From: JAKOUL01 sp035378845
Lineage (GTDB): Bacteria > Dictyoglomota > Dictyoglomia > Dictyoglomales > Dictyoglomaceae
Direction: 5' to 3'
DNA length: 64,000 bases
NCBI GenBank assembly: GCA_035378845.1
Contig: DAOSUP010000003.1
Span: 1-64,000, forward strand
This document shows positions 52,861 through 62,374 of the stretch, one piece after another (position 1 is the first letter of the stretch; each line of letters starts with the position of its first letter). The position numbers and the translations under genes are program-made. The notes beneath the pieces were generated by a model, which did no database searches, was not told the DNA's origin, and saw only the letters and a program-made list of their open reading frames with translations.

Positions 52861-53732
52861 AGTTCCCTAATCAGTTCCTCAATTTGCTCTTTCCCAAAAG
52901 AGTAAATTTTACTACAGAATTCACATTTTACGTCAATTTTTCTCTCTTTTTTAAGAAGGTCTTCTAATTCCTTTTCTCCTAATGCGATTAATGCATTTTC
53001 TGCTCTCTCAAGACTGCATCTACATGAATATTGGAGAGGCTCTGGGTGAAACATCTCATAGTCTATCCCAATAAAAATAGAACTCATAATTTCCTCAGGA
53101 GTTTTCCCATTCAAAATCATTTTGCTTGGTGGCTCCAGATTGTTTATATTTCTTTCTATGTTGGATATGAGTTCTTCCTCAGTTTCGGGTAGGGTTTGGA
53201 CAATGTATCCTCCTGCAGAGATGACTTTACTATCTTTTCCTACATATACTCCTGCTGCAACTGCTGAAGGTTGTTGCTCAGAATAGATAAAGTAGTAAGC
53301 AAGGTCTTTTGCTATCCCGCCTGAAACTAAATGAGTTACGCTTTTATATGGTTCTTTTAATCCTAAATCTCTTACAACACTGAGAATTCCTTCTTTACCT
53401 ACAGCAGAAGGTACATCTAATTTACCTTCTGCTGTAGGAGGTAAATCTATATAAGGTCTCTTTATATATCCTCTTACATTTCCTACAAAATCCGCATCTG
53501 CTATAATGTTACCCAAGGGTCCATTCCCTACTATCTGTAAACTTATTGTTTCTTCCTTCTTCTTAAGCATCTTTCCCATAATTGCAGTAAGAGTAAGGAC
53601 TCTTCCTAAGGCAGCAATAGCAGTGGGAGAAGCTTGATGTATTATTCTGGCTTCTTCTACAAGTTTTGTAGTTCTCGCTACGTATGCAATAATTTTTTTA
53701 TTTTTATTAATTCCTCGTATCAAATAATCCAT
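52845..53732 (-). CDS. hslO: Redox-regulated chaperone Hsp33
   Basis: 295-residue chaperone activated by oxidation and unfolding. The C-terminal redox switch has the expected CxC (SCRCSLERAENAL) and CxxC (CEFCSKIY) zinc ligands about 30 residues apart. The N-terminal holdase domain shows ALGRVLTLTAIMGKML and VSGGIAKDLAYYF. It is one of the few minus-strand genes, convergent with ald and divergent from the amino acid transporter. Confidence 0.94.
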   Translation of the reverse strand: MDYLIRGINKNKKIIAYVARTTKLVEEARIIHQASPTAIAALGRVLTLTAIMGKMLKKKEETISLQIVGNGPLGNIIADADFVGNVRGYIKRPYIDLPPTAEGKLDVPSAVGKEGILSVVRDLGLKEPYKSVTHLVSGGIAKDLAYYFIYSEQQPSAVAAGVYVGKDSKVISAGGYIVQTLPETEEELISNIERNINNLEPPSKMILNGKTPEEIMSSIFIGIDYEMFHPEPLQYSCRCSLERAENALIALGEKELEDLLKKERKIDVKCEFCSKIYSFGKEQIEELIRELKNES

Positions 53733-53753
53733 AAATTTTTCACCGCATAAAAT

Positions 53754-53759
53754 ATTATA
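53754..53759 (-). promoter_or_regulatory. Possible -10 element for hslO
   Basis: TATAAT on the minus strand, 22 nt upstream of the hslO ATG. No good -35 box is seen at the expected distance. It lies directly beside the divergent glnH-type promoter. Confidence 0.4.
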
Positions 53760-53760
53760 C

Positions 53761-53790
53761 TTGACTTTTAAGTTTATTTGTTCGTATACT
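53761..53790 (+). promoter_or_regulatory. Sigma-A-type promoter for the amino acid ABC operon
   Basis: TTGACT at 53761-53766 and TATACT at 53785-53790, spacing 18 nt, followed by an untranslated leader of about 25 nt and a GGGGAGGA ribosome-binding site. Confidence 0.65.
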
Positions 53791-53820
53791 TTTCCTAAAA
53801 TCTAAAAGGGGAGGAACTAT

Positions 53821-54588
53821 ATGCGAAGATTATCATGTTTATTTCTCTTTTTAGCACTTTTTTCCTTGCCTATCTTAGGGGCTGGTGCTGTGGATAGAAT
53901 TAAAAAAGCTGGTGTTTTAAAAGTAGGGAGTGATGTAGCATACGCGCCTTTTGAGTATATGGAAGGTGATAAGGCTGTAGGTTTTGATATTGATATTGCT
54001 CAAGAGATTGCTAATGCTTTAGGTGTAAAACTTCAAATTATAAATACCTCTTTTGACGGTATAATTGCTGCACTAAAGGCAAAGAAATTTGATATTATTA
54101 TTTCTGCTATGACTATAACTGATGAAAGGAAGAAAGAAATTGATTTTTCTATCCCTTATTATGACTCTGGACAAATTATTGTGGTAAGAGCTGATAATAA
54201 TACGATAAAAACTGAAAAAGATCTTAAGGGGAAGATTGTAGGTGTACAATTAGGAACTACAGGAGAACTTACTGCTAAAAAATTGAAGGATCAAGTAGGA
54301 ATTAAGGAGATACGTAGTTATGAAACAATTCCCGAAGCTTTTATGGATCTTGAACTTGGGCGATTAGATGCAATAATTAATGATCTTCCTGTTTCTCTCT
54401 ATTATGCTAAAACTCGTCCTAAATTAAAATGTGTTGGAGAAGTATTTACCACAGAGCAATATGGAATAGCACTAAGAAAAGAAGATAAAGATCTTCGCGA
54501 TAAGATTAACGAGATTCTATTAAACTTGAAGAAGACAGGAAAATATAATAAGATATACAAAAAGTGGTTCGGAGTGGAACCTAAGTAA
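53821..54588 (+). CDS. Polar amino acid ABC transporter substrate-binding protein
   Basis: 255-residue family 3 solute-binding protein. A signal peptide of about 22 residues (LSCLFLFLALFSLPILGAGA) has no lipobox Cys at its end, so the protein is probably free in a periplasm. The mature part shows LKVGSDVAYAPFEYMEG, VGFDIDIAQEIANALG, KKFDIIISAMTITDERKKEI and LEL-GRLDAIINDLPVS. The ligand (Gln, Arg or another amino acid) cannot be decided from sequence alone. Confidence 0.9.
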   Translation: MRRLSCLFLFLALFSLPILGAGAVDRIKKAGVLKVGSDVAYAPFEYMEGDKAVGFDIDIAQEIANALGVKLQIINTSFDGIIAALKAKKFDIIISAMTITDERKKEIDFSIPYYDSGQIIVVRADNNTIKTEKDLKGKIVGVQLGTTGELTAKKLKDQVGIKEIRSYETIPEAFMDLELGRLDAIINDLPVSLYYAKTRPKLKCVGEVFTTEQYGIALRKEDKDLRDKINEILLNLKKTGKYNKIYKKWFGVEPK

Positions 54589-54604
54589 ATAAAGAGGTAG
54601 GAAA

Positions 54605-55261
54605 TTGGATTTTAATTGGAGTATCTTCTGGGAAAGTATTCCTTATCTTTTAAAAGGCGCAGCGTTAACGCTGCGCCTTTCATTGATTTCGGTGGGAATT
54701 GGTATTATATTAGGACTGCTTCTTAGTTTATTAAGAATTTCTAAAATACCTCTTTTGCGAGTTCCTGCCGCTATTTATGTTGAGGTTCTAAGAGGTACTC
54801 CTCTTTTAATGCAACTTTTGATTATCTATTATGCCTTACCTTCCTTAGGTTTAAATTTAGGAGCTGTAACTTCTGCTATTGTAGGTTTATCTCTTAACAG
54901 TACAGCTTATATAGGAGAAATTTTTAGAGGTGGCATCCAATCTATAGAGAAGGGACAAATGGAGGCTGCAAGATCCTTAGGAATGACTTATCTTCAAGCT
55001 ATGAGATATGTCATTTTACCACAGGCATTTAGAAGAATTCTTCCTTCTCTCACTAATGAATTTGTTGCTATGTTGAAAGATAGTTCTCTCGCTTCAAACT
55101 TAGCAGTTACAGAGCTTCTCCGAGCAGGAAGAGAGATTGTTGCATGGAAGGCAAATGTCTTTAGCCCTTTTATAGGTGTAGCTTTGATTTATCTTATTAT
55201 GACTTTTCCTCTTACAAGACTTTCAAGTTATATGGAAAAGAGGTTGAAGACTAGTGATTGA
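54605..55261 (+). CDS. Polar amino acid ABC transporter permease
   Basis: 218-residue inner-membrane HisMQ-type permease with about five helices. The family motif VEVLRGTPLLMQLLIIYY is at about 60-77 and the ATPase-contact EAA loop GQMEAARSLGMTYLQAMRYV at about 118-137. Start is TTG at 54605 after AAAGAGGTAGG. A single permease gene implies a homodimer. Confidence 0.92.
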   Translation: MDFNWSIFWESIPYLLKGAALTLRLSLISVGIGIILGLLLSLLRISKIPLLRVPAAIYVEVLRGTPLLMQLLIIYYALPSLGLNLGAVTSAIVGLSLNSTAYIGEIFRGGIQSIEKGQMEAARSLGMTYLQAMRYVILPQAFRRILPSLTNEFVAMLKDSSLASNLAVTELLRAGREIVAWKANVFSPFIGVALIYLIMTFPLTRLSSYMEKRLKTSD

Positions 55262-55976
55262 AATAGTAAATTTGCATAAAAAATTTAAGAATCTATATGT
55301 TTTAAAAGGCATAAATTTAGAAATTAACAAAGGAGAGGTATTGGTGATAATTGGACCTAGTGGTGGAGGTAAAAGTACGCTTCTAAGATGCATAAATAGA
55401 TTAGAGGAACCTACCGAGGGAGAAGTCTATATTAGCGGAATAAGAATTACTGATCCAAAGGTGAATATAAATAAAATCAGAGAGAAAGTAGGAATGGTTT
55501 TTCAACTGTTTAATCTTTTTCCTCATCTCACAGTTCTTGAGAATATTACTCTTGCACCAATTAAAGTTAAAAAAATCTCACCTGAAGTAGCAAAAGAAAA
55601 AGCATATGAGCTTTTAAGAAGAGTTGGACTTGTAGATAAAGCAAAAAGCTATCCCTCTCAACTTTCAGGAGGACAACAACAAAGAGTTGCTATTGCAAGG
55701 GCTTTAGCCATGGAGCCTGATGTAATGCTTTTTGATGAACCTACTTCATCAATAGATCCTGAGATGACTAAAGAAGTGTTGGAGGTTATGAAACAACTTG
55801 CTTATGATGGTATGACTATGATTGTTGCTACTCACGAAATGGGATTTGCTCGTGAGGTAGCTTATAGGGTTGCCTTTTTAGATGATGGGCAAATTATTGA
55901 ATATGGACCACCAAAAGAGTTTTTTGATAATCCAAAAGAAGAAAGAACTATCTCCTTTTTAAGTAAGATTCTTTAA
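55254..55976 (+). CDS. Polar amino acid ABC transporter ATP-binding protein
   Basis: 240-residue ATPase energising the permease. Walker A GPSGGGKST, Q-loop VFQLFNLFPHLTV, signature LSGGQQQRVAIARAL, Walker B VMLFDEPTSSIDPE and switch His in ATHEMGFAREV are intact. Start is GTG, overlapping the permease by 8 nt. Confidence 0.93.
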   Translation: MIEIVNLHKKFKNLYVLKGINLEINKGEVLVIIGPSGGGKSTLLRCINRLEEPTEGEVYISGIRITDPKVNINKIREKVGMVFQLFNLFPHLTVLENITLAPIKVKKISPEVAKEKAYELLRRVGLVDKAKSYPSQLSGGQQQRVAIARALAMEPDVMLFDEPTSSIDPEMTKEVLEVMKQLAYDGMTMIVATHEMGFAREVAYRVAFLDDGQIIEYGPPKEFFDNPKEERTISFLSKIL

Positions 55977-55979
55977 AGT

Positions 55980-56008
55980 TTGACAAAATAATATTTTTTT
56001 GATAAATT
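55980..56008 (+). promoter_or_regulatory. Sigma-A-type promoter for the aromatic operon
   Basis: TTGACA at 55980-55985 and TAAATT at 56003-56008 with 17-nt spacing, 70 nt ahead of aroE. The leader between them is AT-rich with no hairpin or T-run that would suggest attenuation. Confidence 0.6.
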
Positions 56009-56079
56009 AACTTTTAAACTCAAAGGAGAAGTTATTTAAAACAACAATTGTAACAAGAAAAGAGGGGTGAGTGAATTTT

Positions 56080-56919
56080 TTGATAGCTTCGTCTACAAAG
56101 ATTTTAGGACTTTTAGGATACCCATTAGGGCATTCTATTTCTTTTTATATTCATAACAAAGCCTTTCAGGTATCGTCAATTGATGCTATATATCTTAATA
56201 TCCCTATTTCACCCGAATATTTTTCTGAAGCTATTAAAGGACTAAAATTTCTACCTATCTGGGGCTTAAATATTACAGTCCCTTTTAAAGAAAAAATAAT
56301 TGAATTTCTTGACGAGCTTTCAGAAACCTCAAAGATATTAGGAGCAGTAAATACTGTTTTTGTTGATGATAAAGGAAGATGGATAGGAGATAATACTGAT
56401 CTTCCTGGATTTTTAAAAACTATTCAGGAACTGAACTTAAATAAAGACCTTCCCTTTCTTATATTAGGAGCAGGTGGTGCTGCAAGAGCGGTAATATACG
56501 CTCTTATAGAGTATGGCGTAAAAAATCTTTTTATTTCTAATAGAACAGAAGAAAAAGCAGATAGATTAATAGAGGAAGTAAGCGATAAAAAAGGTTTTTT
56601 GATTCAAAAAGTCTTATGGAAAGAGAAGGAAAATTTAAAAGAAAAATTAGTTCTTATAAATACTACTTCTGTGGGGCTTGATGGTAAAAGCAATCCTTGG
56701 AAAGGAACTTTAAGGAATGTGGTTTTAGTATACGATATTATATATAATCCTTTCAAAACTCCAATTATTTTTCAAGCAGAAGAAGAAAAAATTCCTTGGA
56801 AAAATGGCTTAGATATGCTTATATATCAGGCGGCATATTCATGGGAAAGATGGTTTGGAATATTAGGACCTGTAGATATTATGAGGAGGGAGGCATTTGA
56901 TATTATATGCGCTTCTTAA
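56080..56919 (+). CDS. aroE: Shikimate dehydrogenase
   Basis: 279-residue enzyme reducing 3-dehydroshikimate with NADPH. LGYPLGHSISFYIHNKAF holds the shikimate-binding serines, GLNITVPFKEKI the catalytic Lys, and LILGAGGAARAVIYAL the cofactor site. TTG 56080 is preferred because AGAGGGG (56061-56067) is well spaced to it; GTG 56071 would be too close. First gene of the operon. Confidence 0.92.
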   Translation: MIASSTKILGLLGYPLGHSISFYIHNKAFQVSSIDAIYLNIPISPEYFSEAIKGLKFLPIWGLNITVPFKEKIIEFLDELSETSKILGAVNTVFVDDKGRWIGDNTDLPGFLKTIQELNLNKDLPFLILGAGGAARAVIYALIEYGVKNLFISNRTEEKADRLIEEVSDKKGFLIQKVLWKEKENLKEKLVLINTTSVGLDGKSNPWKGTLRNVVLVYDIIYNPFKTPIIFQAEEEKIPWKNGLDMLIYQAAYSWERWFGILGPVDIMRREAFDIICAS

Positions 56920-58073
56920 CTGCCGGCGAATCTCATGGTAAAGGACTCATTGCAATTATAGAAGGTGTACCAGCAGGACTTAAGATTAATGTGGAAGATA
57001 TAAATAGGGATTTATTACGAAGGCAAAAAGGCTATGGGAGAGGCAAAAGGATGGAGATAGAATCTGATACTGTGGAGTTATTTTCTGGAATTCGTGGTGG
57101 ATACACCTTAGGATCTCCTATAGGACTTTTGATTAAGAATAAGGATTGGGAAAATTGGAAAGAAACTATGGATTCTCAAAATATTACTACTAAAAGAATT
57201 GTTACAAAACCAAGAGCAGGACATGCAGACTTTTCAGGTGCTATAAAATATAATTTTTGCGATATAAGAAACGTGTTAGAGAGAGCCAGTGCCAGAGAAA
57301 CTGCAATAAGAGTTGCCGTAGGAGCAATAGCAAAGGCTTTCTTAAGAGAATTTGAAATTGAAATTATTAGTTTTGTAGAGAGTATAGGTAATATAAAAGC
57401 AAACTTTGATATAAATAACTTTTCTTGGGATGAGGTAAAAGAGAAATCTGAAAATTCTGAAGTAAGAATGTTAGACAGTAGATTAGAAGAAGAGGCAAAA
57501 AATCTGATAGACTTTGTAAAGGAAAATGGGGACACTCTTGGAGGTACTTTTATATTACTTGCGAAAAATGTTCCTATGGGATTAGGAAGTTATGTGCATT
57601 GGGATAGAAGGCTTGATGCCCTTTTGACTTTTGCTATAATGAGCATTCCATCTGTAAAAGGAGTTGAAATTGGAGAGGCTTTTTTGGCGAGTACAAAAAG
57701 AGGTTCTGAAGTACATGATGAATTTACAGGAGATAAGGAAAGATTTAGAAGAACTAATTTTGCAGGAGGAATAGAGGGTGGAATTTCAAATGGTGAGGTG
57801 ATTATGATAAGAACCGCTGTAAAACCTGTACCTACTCTAAGAAAACCTTTGAAGACTTTTGATTTAGAAAAGAAAGAGATGGCTGAAGGTTACTATGAAA
57901 GAAGTGATGTATGTGTTGTTCCATCCGCAGGAGTTATAGGTGAAGCTATGATGGCTTGGGTTATAGCTGATGAATTTTTGAAAAAATTTGCTGGAGACTA
58001 TATGGAAGAGATAAAAAAACATTTTGAAGATTACAAAAATTATTTAATGGAGAGATTAGGATGGAAGAGTTAG
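56907..58073 (+). CDS. aroC: Chorismate synthase
   Basis: 388-residue FMN-dependent lyase making chorismate from EPSP. MRFLTAGESHGKGLIAIIEG, RQKGYGRGKRMEIE, the conserved RASARETA stretch and FAGGIEGGISNG are diagnostic. Overlaps aroE by 13 nt and aroB by 13 nt. Confidence 0.96.
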   Translation: MRFLTAGESHGKGLIAIIEGVPAGLKINVEDINRDLLRRQKGYGRGKRMEIESDTVELFSGIRGGYTLGSPIGLLIKNKDWENWKETMDSQNITTKRIVTKPRAGHADFSGAIKYNFCDIRNVLERASARETAIRVAVGAIAKAFLREFEIEIISFVESIGNIKANFDINNFSWDEVKEKSENSEVRMLDSRLEEEAKNLIDFVKENGDTLGGTFILLAKNVPMGLGSYVHWDRRLDALLTFAIMSIPSVKGVEIGEAFLASTKRGSEVHDEFTGDKERFRRTNFAGGIEGGISNGEVIMIRTAVKPVPTLRKPLKTFDLEKKEMAEGYYERSDVCVVPSAGVIGEAMMAWVIADEFLKKFAGDYMEEIKKHFEDYKNYLMERLGWKS

Positions 58074-59125
58074 TGGTAAATTTATCTCATAAAAGCTATC
58101 CTATATTTATTGGTAGAAATATTTTAAAAGAAGTTGGTTCACATATCTCTAACTATTCATCAGCTTTTATAATAACGCACCAATTTCTAAGAGATATTTA
58201 TGGTAAAGATCTTTTAATTCCCTCAGCTAATTTTATAGATGTTCCTGTAGGAGAAAAAAGCAAATCTTTTAGAGAAGTTATAAGTGTTATTAAAAAATTA
58301 GTAAATTTAGGGGCTGATAGAAAGAGTGCTATTTTAGCCTTTGGTGGAGGAGTTATAGGGGATCTTTCTGGTTTCGTTGCTTCTATATATATGAGAGGTA
58401 TAGATTATTTTCAAATTCCTACAACTCTACTTTCCCAAGTGGATAGTTCTATTGGTGGAAAGGCAGGTATTGATATACCTGAAGGGAAAAACTTAGTGGG
58501 AACTTTTTACCATCCCAATGCTGTTTTTATAGATCTTGAAACTCTTGATACACTTCCTGAAAGAGAATACAGAAGTGGACTTGCTGAGGTAGTAAAGTAT
58601 GGAATAATTATGGATTCTGATTTCTTTGATTATATAGATAGGAACTTAGATGCCATAATAGACAGAGATAAAGAGATTCTCCAATTTATAATTAAAAGAA
58701 GTTTAGAATGTAAGAAATTTGTTGTGGAAAAAGATGAGAGAGAGCAAAACCTAAGAATGATACTTAATTTTGGGCATACTTTGGGGCATGCTATTGAAGC
58801 TAAGGGTAGATTCAAAAGATTTTTACATGGAGAAGCAATAGCTATAGGGATGAAGCTTGCCTCTGAACTTTCTTTTAATCTGGGTTATTGTGATGCTGAA
58901 GTTCCAAAAAGAATTGAAAGCTTGCTTGAGAGGTTAGGTTTTAATTTAGAGAATCCATATTCTATAAAGACTTTAGTTTCTTATATTTTAAGAGATAAGA
59001 AGGCTTTTATGGGAAAACTAAGGTTTATTCTGTCTACGAAAATAGGAGAAGTAAAAATTGTTGATACACTGACCATAGAAGATGTAATAGGTGGATTGAA
59101 AGAAGGTGATACCTATGGAAAGTGA
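58061..59125 (+). CDS. aroB: 3-dehydroquinate synthase
   Basis: 354-residue NAD- and metal-dependent enzyme converting DAHP to 3-dehydroquinate. AFGGGVIGDLSGFVASIYMR, PTTLLSQVDSSIGGKAGID and the metal ligands in LNFGHTLGHAIE and LHGEAIAIGM are all visible. No fused shikimate kinase is present. Confidence 0.96.
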   Translation: MEELVVNLSHKSYPIFIGRNILKEVGSHISNYSSAFIITHQFLRDIYGKDLLIPSANFIDVPVGEKSKSFREVISVIKKLVNLGADRKSAILAFGGGVIGDLSGFVASIYMRGIDYFQIPTTLLSQVDSSIGGKAGIDIPEGKNLVGTFYHPNAVFIDLETLDTLPEREYRSGLAEVVKYGIIMDSDFFDYIDRNLDAIIDRDKEILQFIIKRSLECKKFVVEKDEREQNLRMILNFGHTLGHAIEAKGRFKRFLHGEAIAIGMKLASELSFNLGYCDAEVPKRIESLLERLGFNLENPYSIKTLVSYILRDKKAFMGKLRFILSTKIGEVKIVDTLTIEDVIGGLKEGDTYGK

Positions 59126-59180
59126 ATTTTGTAATTTTATACTGTTATTTATTACATCAAGATCAGTTTTATCTAAGTAA
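59115..59180 (+). CDS. Possible 21-codon leader ORF before DAHP synthase
   Basis: ATG 59115 to TAA 59178-59180 encodes MESEFCNFILLFITSRSVLS plus a final Lys. It overlaps the end of aroB out of frame, has GAAGGTGATA upstream of its ATG, and stops directly before the GGAGGAG site of the DAHP synthase gene. It contains three Phe codons. It could couple translation, or be fortuitous in AT-rich DNA. Confidence 0.3.
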   Translation: MESEFCNFILLFITSRSVLSK

Positions 59181-59196
59181 GGAGGAGTTAAAAAAA

Positions 59197-60225
59197 ATGA
59201 TTATTGTACTTAAGGTTGGGGCTACCGATGATGATATTGAGAAGGTGGTTAAGAAATTAAAAGAATTTAACTATGGAGCCAACATATCTCGTGGCGAAAA
59301 TAGGACTATTATAGGAGCTATCGGCGAAAAAAGGATGGAAGAAAAGATTTTGATTATGGAGCAGATAAGTTCTTTACCTTTTGTAGAGCAAGTAATACCT
59401 ATTTTGACTCCATATAAGCTGGTATCAAAGGAATTTAAGCCTCAAGGTACAAAAATATATATACCCCCAGATATAGAAATAGGTGGTAAAAAAATTACAG
59501 TGATAGCTGGTCCATGTGCAGTGGAAAGCAAGGATCAATTATGGGAAATTGCAAATTTTGTAAAGGGGTTAGGGGCGAAGATACTAAGGGGGGGAGCTTT
59601 TAAACCTCGTACATCTCCCTATAGTTTTCAGGGATTGGGTATAGAAGGACTTAAGATTTTGCATGAAGCAAAACAAGAGTTTGGCATGCCTATAATTACA
59701 GAGGTTATGGATCCAAGAGATTTAGAGACTGTAGTAGAGTATGCAGATATAATTCAGATTGGGACAAGAAATATGCAAAATTTCACTCTTTTAAAAGAGA
59801 TAGGAAAACTTAGAAAACCTGTACTTTTAAAAAGAGGGATCTCTGCTACACTGGAAGAGTTTCTCTTTGCAGCTGAATATATTTTAGTAGGTGGAAACTC
59901 TGATGTTATCCTCTGTGAAAGAGGTATAAGAACCTTCTCTGATTTTTCAAGAAATACGTTAGACCTTTGCATAGTCCCTGCTCTTAAAGAAAAAACCCAT
60001 CTTCCTGTTTTTGTAGATCCAAGTCATGGCACAGGTAATTTTAGATATGTACCCAGTATGGCTAAAGCGGCTATAGCAGCAGGTGCAGATGGACTAATAA
60101 TAGAAGTACATCCACATCCAGAAAGAGCTCTATCTGATGGTCCGCAGTCTTTAACATTTTCTGACTTTAGAAGACTTATGGGTGAGCTCAAAAATATAGC
60201 TGCAGCTGTCGGAAAAGAATTATGA
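59197..60225 (+). CDS. aroF: 3-deoxy-7-phosphoheptulonate (DAHP) synthase
   Basis: 342-residue enzyme joining PEP and erythrose-4-phosphate, the entry to the shikimate pathway. An N-terminal ferredoxin-like domain (about 1-70, MIIVLKVGATDDDIEKVV) of the kind that gives feedback control in related thermophilic enzymes precedes the barrel with AGPCAVES, KPRTSPYSFQGLG and DPSHGTGN. ATG 59197 has GGAGGAG upstream; an in-frame GTG at 59122 overlapping the aroB stop would add 25 residues and cannot be excluded. Confidence 0.93.
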   Translation: MIIVLKVGATDDDIEKVVKKLKEFNYGANISRGENRTIIGAIGEKRMEEKILIMEQISSLPFVEQVIPILTPYKLVSKEFKPQGTKIYIPPDIEIGGKKITVIAGPCAVESKDQLWEIANFVKGLGAKILRGGAFKPRTSPYSFQGLGIEGLKILHEAKQEFGMPIITEVMDPRDLETVVEYADIIQIGTRNMQNFTLLKEIGKLRKPVLLKRGISATLEEFLFAAEYILVGGNSDVILCERGIRTFSDFSRNTLDLCIVPALKEKTHLPVFVDPSHGTGNFRYVPSMAKAAIAAGADGLIIEVHPHPERALSDGPQSLTFSDFRRLMGELKNIAAAVGKEL

Positions 60226-61070
60226 ATATTGGGATAATCGGGCTTGGACTGATAGGTACCTCGCTTGCTCTTTCTTTAAGAAAGAATGAGGAACACTTTA
60301 TTTGGGGCGTAGATAGGGAACAGAAAGTTATAGAGTATCTTAAGGAAAAACATATATTTGGAGCTTTAGGTGAAGATTTATCAAAATTTAGATCTCATAT
60401 TCAAAAGTCAGATTTGATATTTATTTCTGTACCTCCCTCTCAAATAAAGCATATTCTTGAAGAGATAAAAGAAGTATTGACTACTAATGTTATAGTCTCT
60501 GATACTGGAAGTGTAAAGGGTAATATTATGGATTATGTAAATCAAGATGAGAAACTCAGTAATATATTTATAGGAGGACATCCTTTAGCAGGGAGAGAGG
60601 GATCAGGTCCTCTTTATGCTTTAGATAATCTGTTTGAAGGAAAGATATATTTTTTAACTCCAGCGGAAGGTGTTGGAGAAGATAAAATTAAAGTTTTAAG
60701 AGAGGTAATAAATTCTATAGGAGGGATCCCCTACATAATAGATCCTAATGAGCATGATAACATACTTGCTTATACCAGTCATCTTCCTCAAATTATTGCT
60801 TATCTTCTTTCCTATACTTCTATAAAAGATGATACATTAAAATTTTTGGGAAGTGGTTTTAAAGATACCACAAGAATTGCTAAAAGTGATCCTGACCTTT
60901 GGTTAGATATTGTGAGGGAGAATCTTGAGAATGTAAAGTTGGTATTAATGGAATTTGATACTAATTTAAGTTTTTTAATAGAGTTATTAGAAAAAGAAGA
61001 TTTTGAAAAAGTAAAAGAGCTTTTCAGTCTTTCTCAAAAGAAAAGATTTAAAGTTGAAGGTGAAATATGA
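60222..61070 (+). CDS. tyrA: Prephenate dehydrogenase
   Basis: 282-residue NAD(P)-dependent enzyme leading to tyrosine. The dinucleotide-binding start MNIGIIGLGLIGTSLALSLR and the catalytic segment GGHPLAGREGSGPLYA are typical; AYTSHLPQIIAYLL carries the conserved His. No C-terminal ACT domain is present. Arogenate as substrate is possible. Overlaps both neighbours by 4 nt. Confidence 0.93.
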   Translation: MNIGIIGLGLIGTSLALSLRKNEEHFIWGVDREQKVIEYLKEKHIFGALGEDLSKFRSHIQKSDLIFISVPPSQIKHILEEIKEVLTTNVIVSDTGSVKGNIMDYVNQDEKLSNIFIGGHPLAGREGSGPLYALDNLFEGKIYFLTPAEGVGEDKIKVLREVINSIGGIPYIIDPNEHDNILAYTSHLPQIIAYLLSYTSIKDDTLKFLGSGFKDTTRIAKSDPDLWLDIVRENLENVKLVLMEFDTNLSFLIELLEKEDFEKVKELFSLSQKKRFKVEGEI

Positions 61071-62374
61071 GAAGGATTTTAATTAAAAAGAGTAAGAAGT
61101 TGAAAGGAGAGATATCAGTACCTGCTGATAAGTCTATTTCTCATAGAGCTTTAATCTTTTCAGCTTTAGCAGAAGGAGAAAGTAATATTTATAATCTTCT
61201 TTTTGCTCAAGATTGTATTTCAACAATGAACTGTTTGAAAAGCTTAGGGGTAGAGATTAATATAGGAGACGATTTTGTTAAAGTTTATGGAAGGGGAATT
61301 TCTGGATTAAGAGAACCTGAGGACATACTTGATGCTGGAAATTCTGGCACAACTATGAGGCTCCTTACTGGAGTTTTAAGTGGTATACCAGGGATTTTCT
61401 CTGTAATGACAGGAGATAGTTCTTTAAGAAGAAGACCTATGGGTAGAGTTGTAGAACCACTTTTAATGATGGGAGCAGAAATTTGGGGAAGAGCTCATTC
61501 CAATCTTCCCCCTTTAGCTATTAATGGTGCAAAGTTAAAAGGAGGGAAGCATACTCTTAAAGTTACAAGTGCACAGGTAAAGTCTGCATTACTTCTTGCA
61601 GGAATTTTATCTGATGGAGAGACTTGGATTACAGAACCTGCTCATTCAAGAGACCATACGGAGCTTATTTTTGAATATTTGAATCTCCCATTACAAAAGG
61701 AGGGCTTAACTCTAAAGACCCATGGTGTGGATGGATATAAAGCAAAGGATTTTTATATTCCGGGGGACTTCTCTTCTGCAGCTTTTATTATGGCAGGAGG
61801 ATTAATTGTAGAGGGATCAAAAATTATCATTAAAAATGTAGGGTTAAATCCCACAAGAATAGGAATGTTAGAAATTTTGAAAGAAGCCGGGGCAGATATA
61901 AAAATCTTAAGAAATTATGAGTTAGGAAAGGAATCAGCAGGGGATATGTCAGTGGAATATTCAAAGATTTCCTCTTTTGAAGTAAGTGGCGATATTGTTC
62001 CAAGATTGATTGATGAAATTCCTATTCTTGCAATAATTGCTACTCAGGCAAATGGAAAAAGTGTCTTTAAAAATGTAGAGGAATTAAAAGTAAAGGAATC
62101 AGATAGAATAAAGGGAATTGTTAATGGTATAGTGAAGATGGGAGGAAAAGCAGAAGAGATTGAAAGTGGATTTGTGGTGTATGGTCCTACAAAATTAAAA
62201 GGGGCAGAAATTGATACTTTTAATGATCATAGAATTGCTATGGCTTTCGCTATTGCAGGACTTGTGGCGGAAGGGGAAACTATTTTGGAATGTGAAAGCA
62301 TTAAAATTTCTTTTCCAAATTTTATAAGCATGTTACAAGAATTAGGGGGCGAGTTAGTTGAATTACTATCCTAA
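61067..62374 (+). CDS. aroA: 3-phosphoshikimate 1-carboxyvinyltransferase (EPSP synthase)
   Basis: 435-residue enzyme making EPSP from shikimate-3-phosphate and PEP. VPADKSISHRALIFSALAEG, DAGNSGTTMRLLTGVLSG, GDSSLRRRPMGRV and the C-terminal DHRIAMAFAIAGL are diagnostic. The end overlaps the TrpR-like gene by 17 nt. Confidence 0.96.
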   Translation: MRRILIKKSKKLKGEISVPADKSISHRALIFSALAEGESNIYNLLFAQDCISTMNCLKSLGVEINIGDDFVKVYGRGISGLREPEDILDAGNSGTTMRLLTGVLSGIPGIFSVMTGDSSLRRRPMGRVVEPLLMMGAEIWGRAHSNLPPLAINGAKLKGGKHTLKVTSAQVKSALLLAGILSDGETWITEPAHSRDHTELIFEYLNLPLQKEGLTLKTHGVDGYKAKDFYIPGDFSSAAFIMAGGLIVEGSKIIIKNVGLNPTRIGMLEILKEAGADIKILRNYELGKESAGDMSVEYSKISSFEVSGDIVPRLIDEIPILAIIATQANGKSVFKNVEELKVKESDRIKGIVNGIVKMGGKAEEIESGFVVYGPTKLKGAEIDTFNDHRIAMAFAIAGLVAEGETILECESIKISFPNFISMLQELGGELVELLS

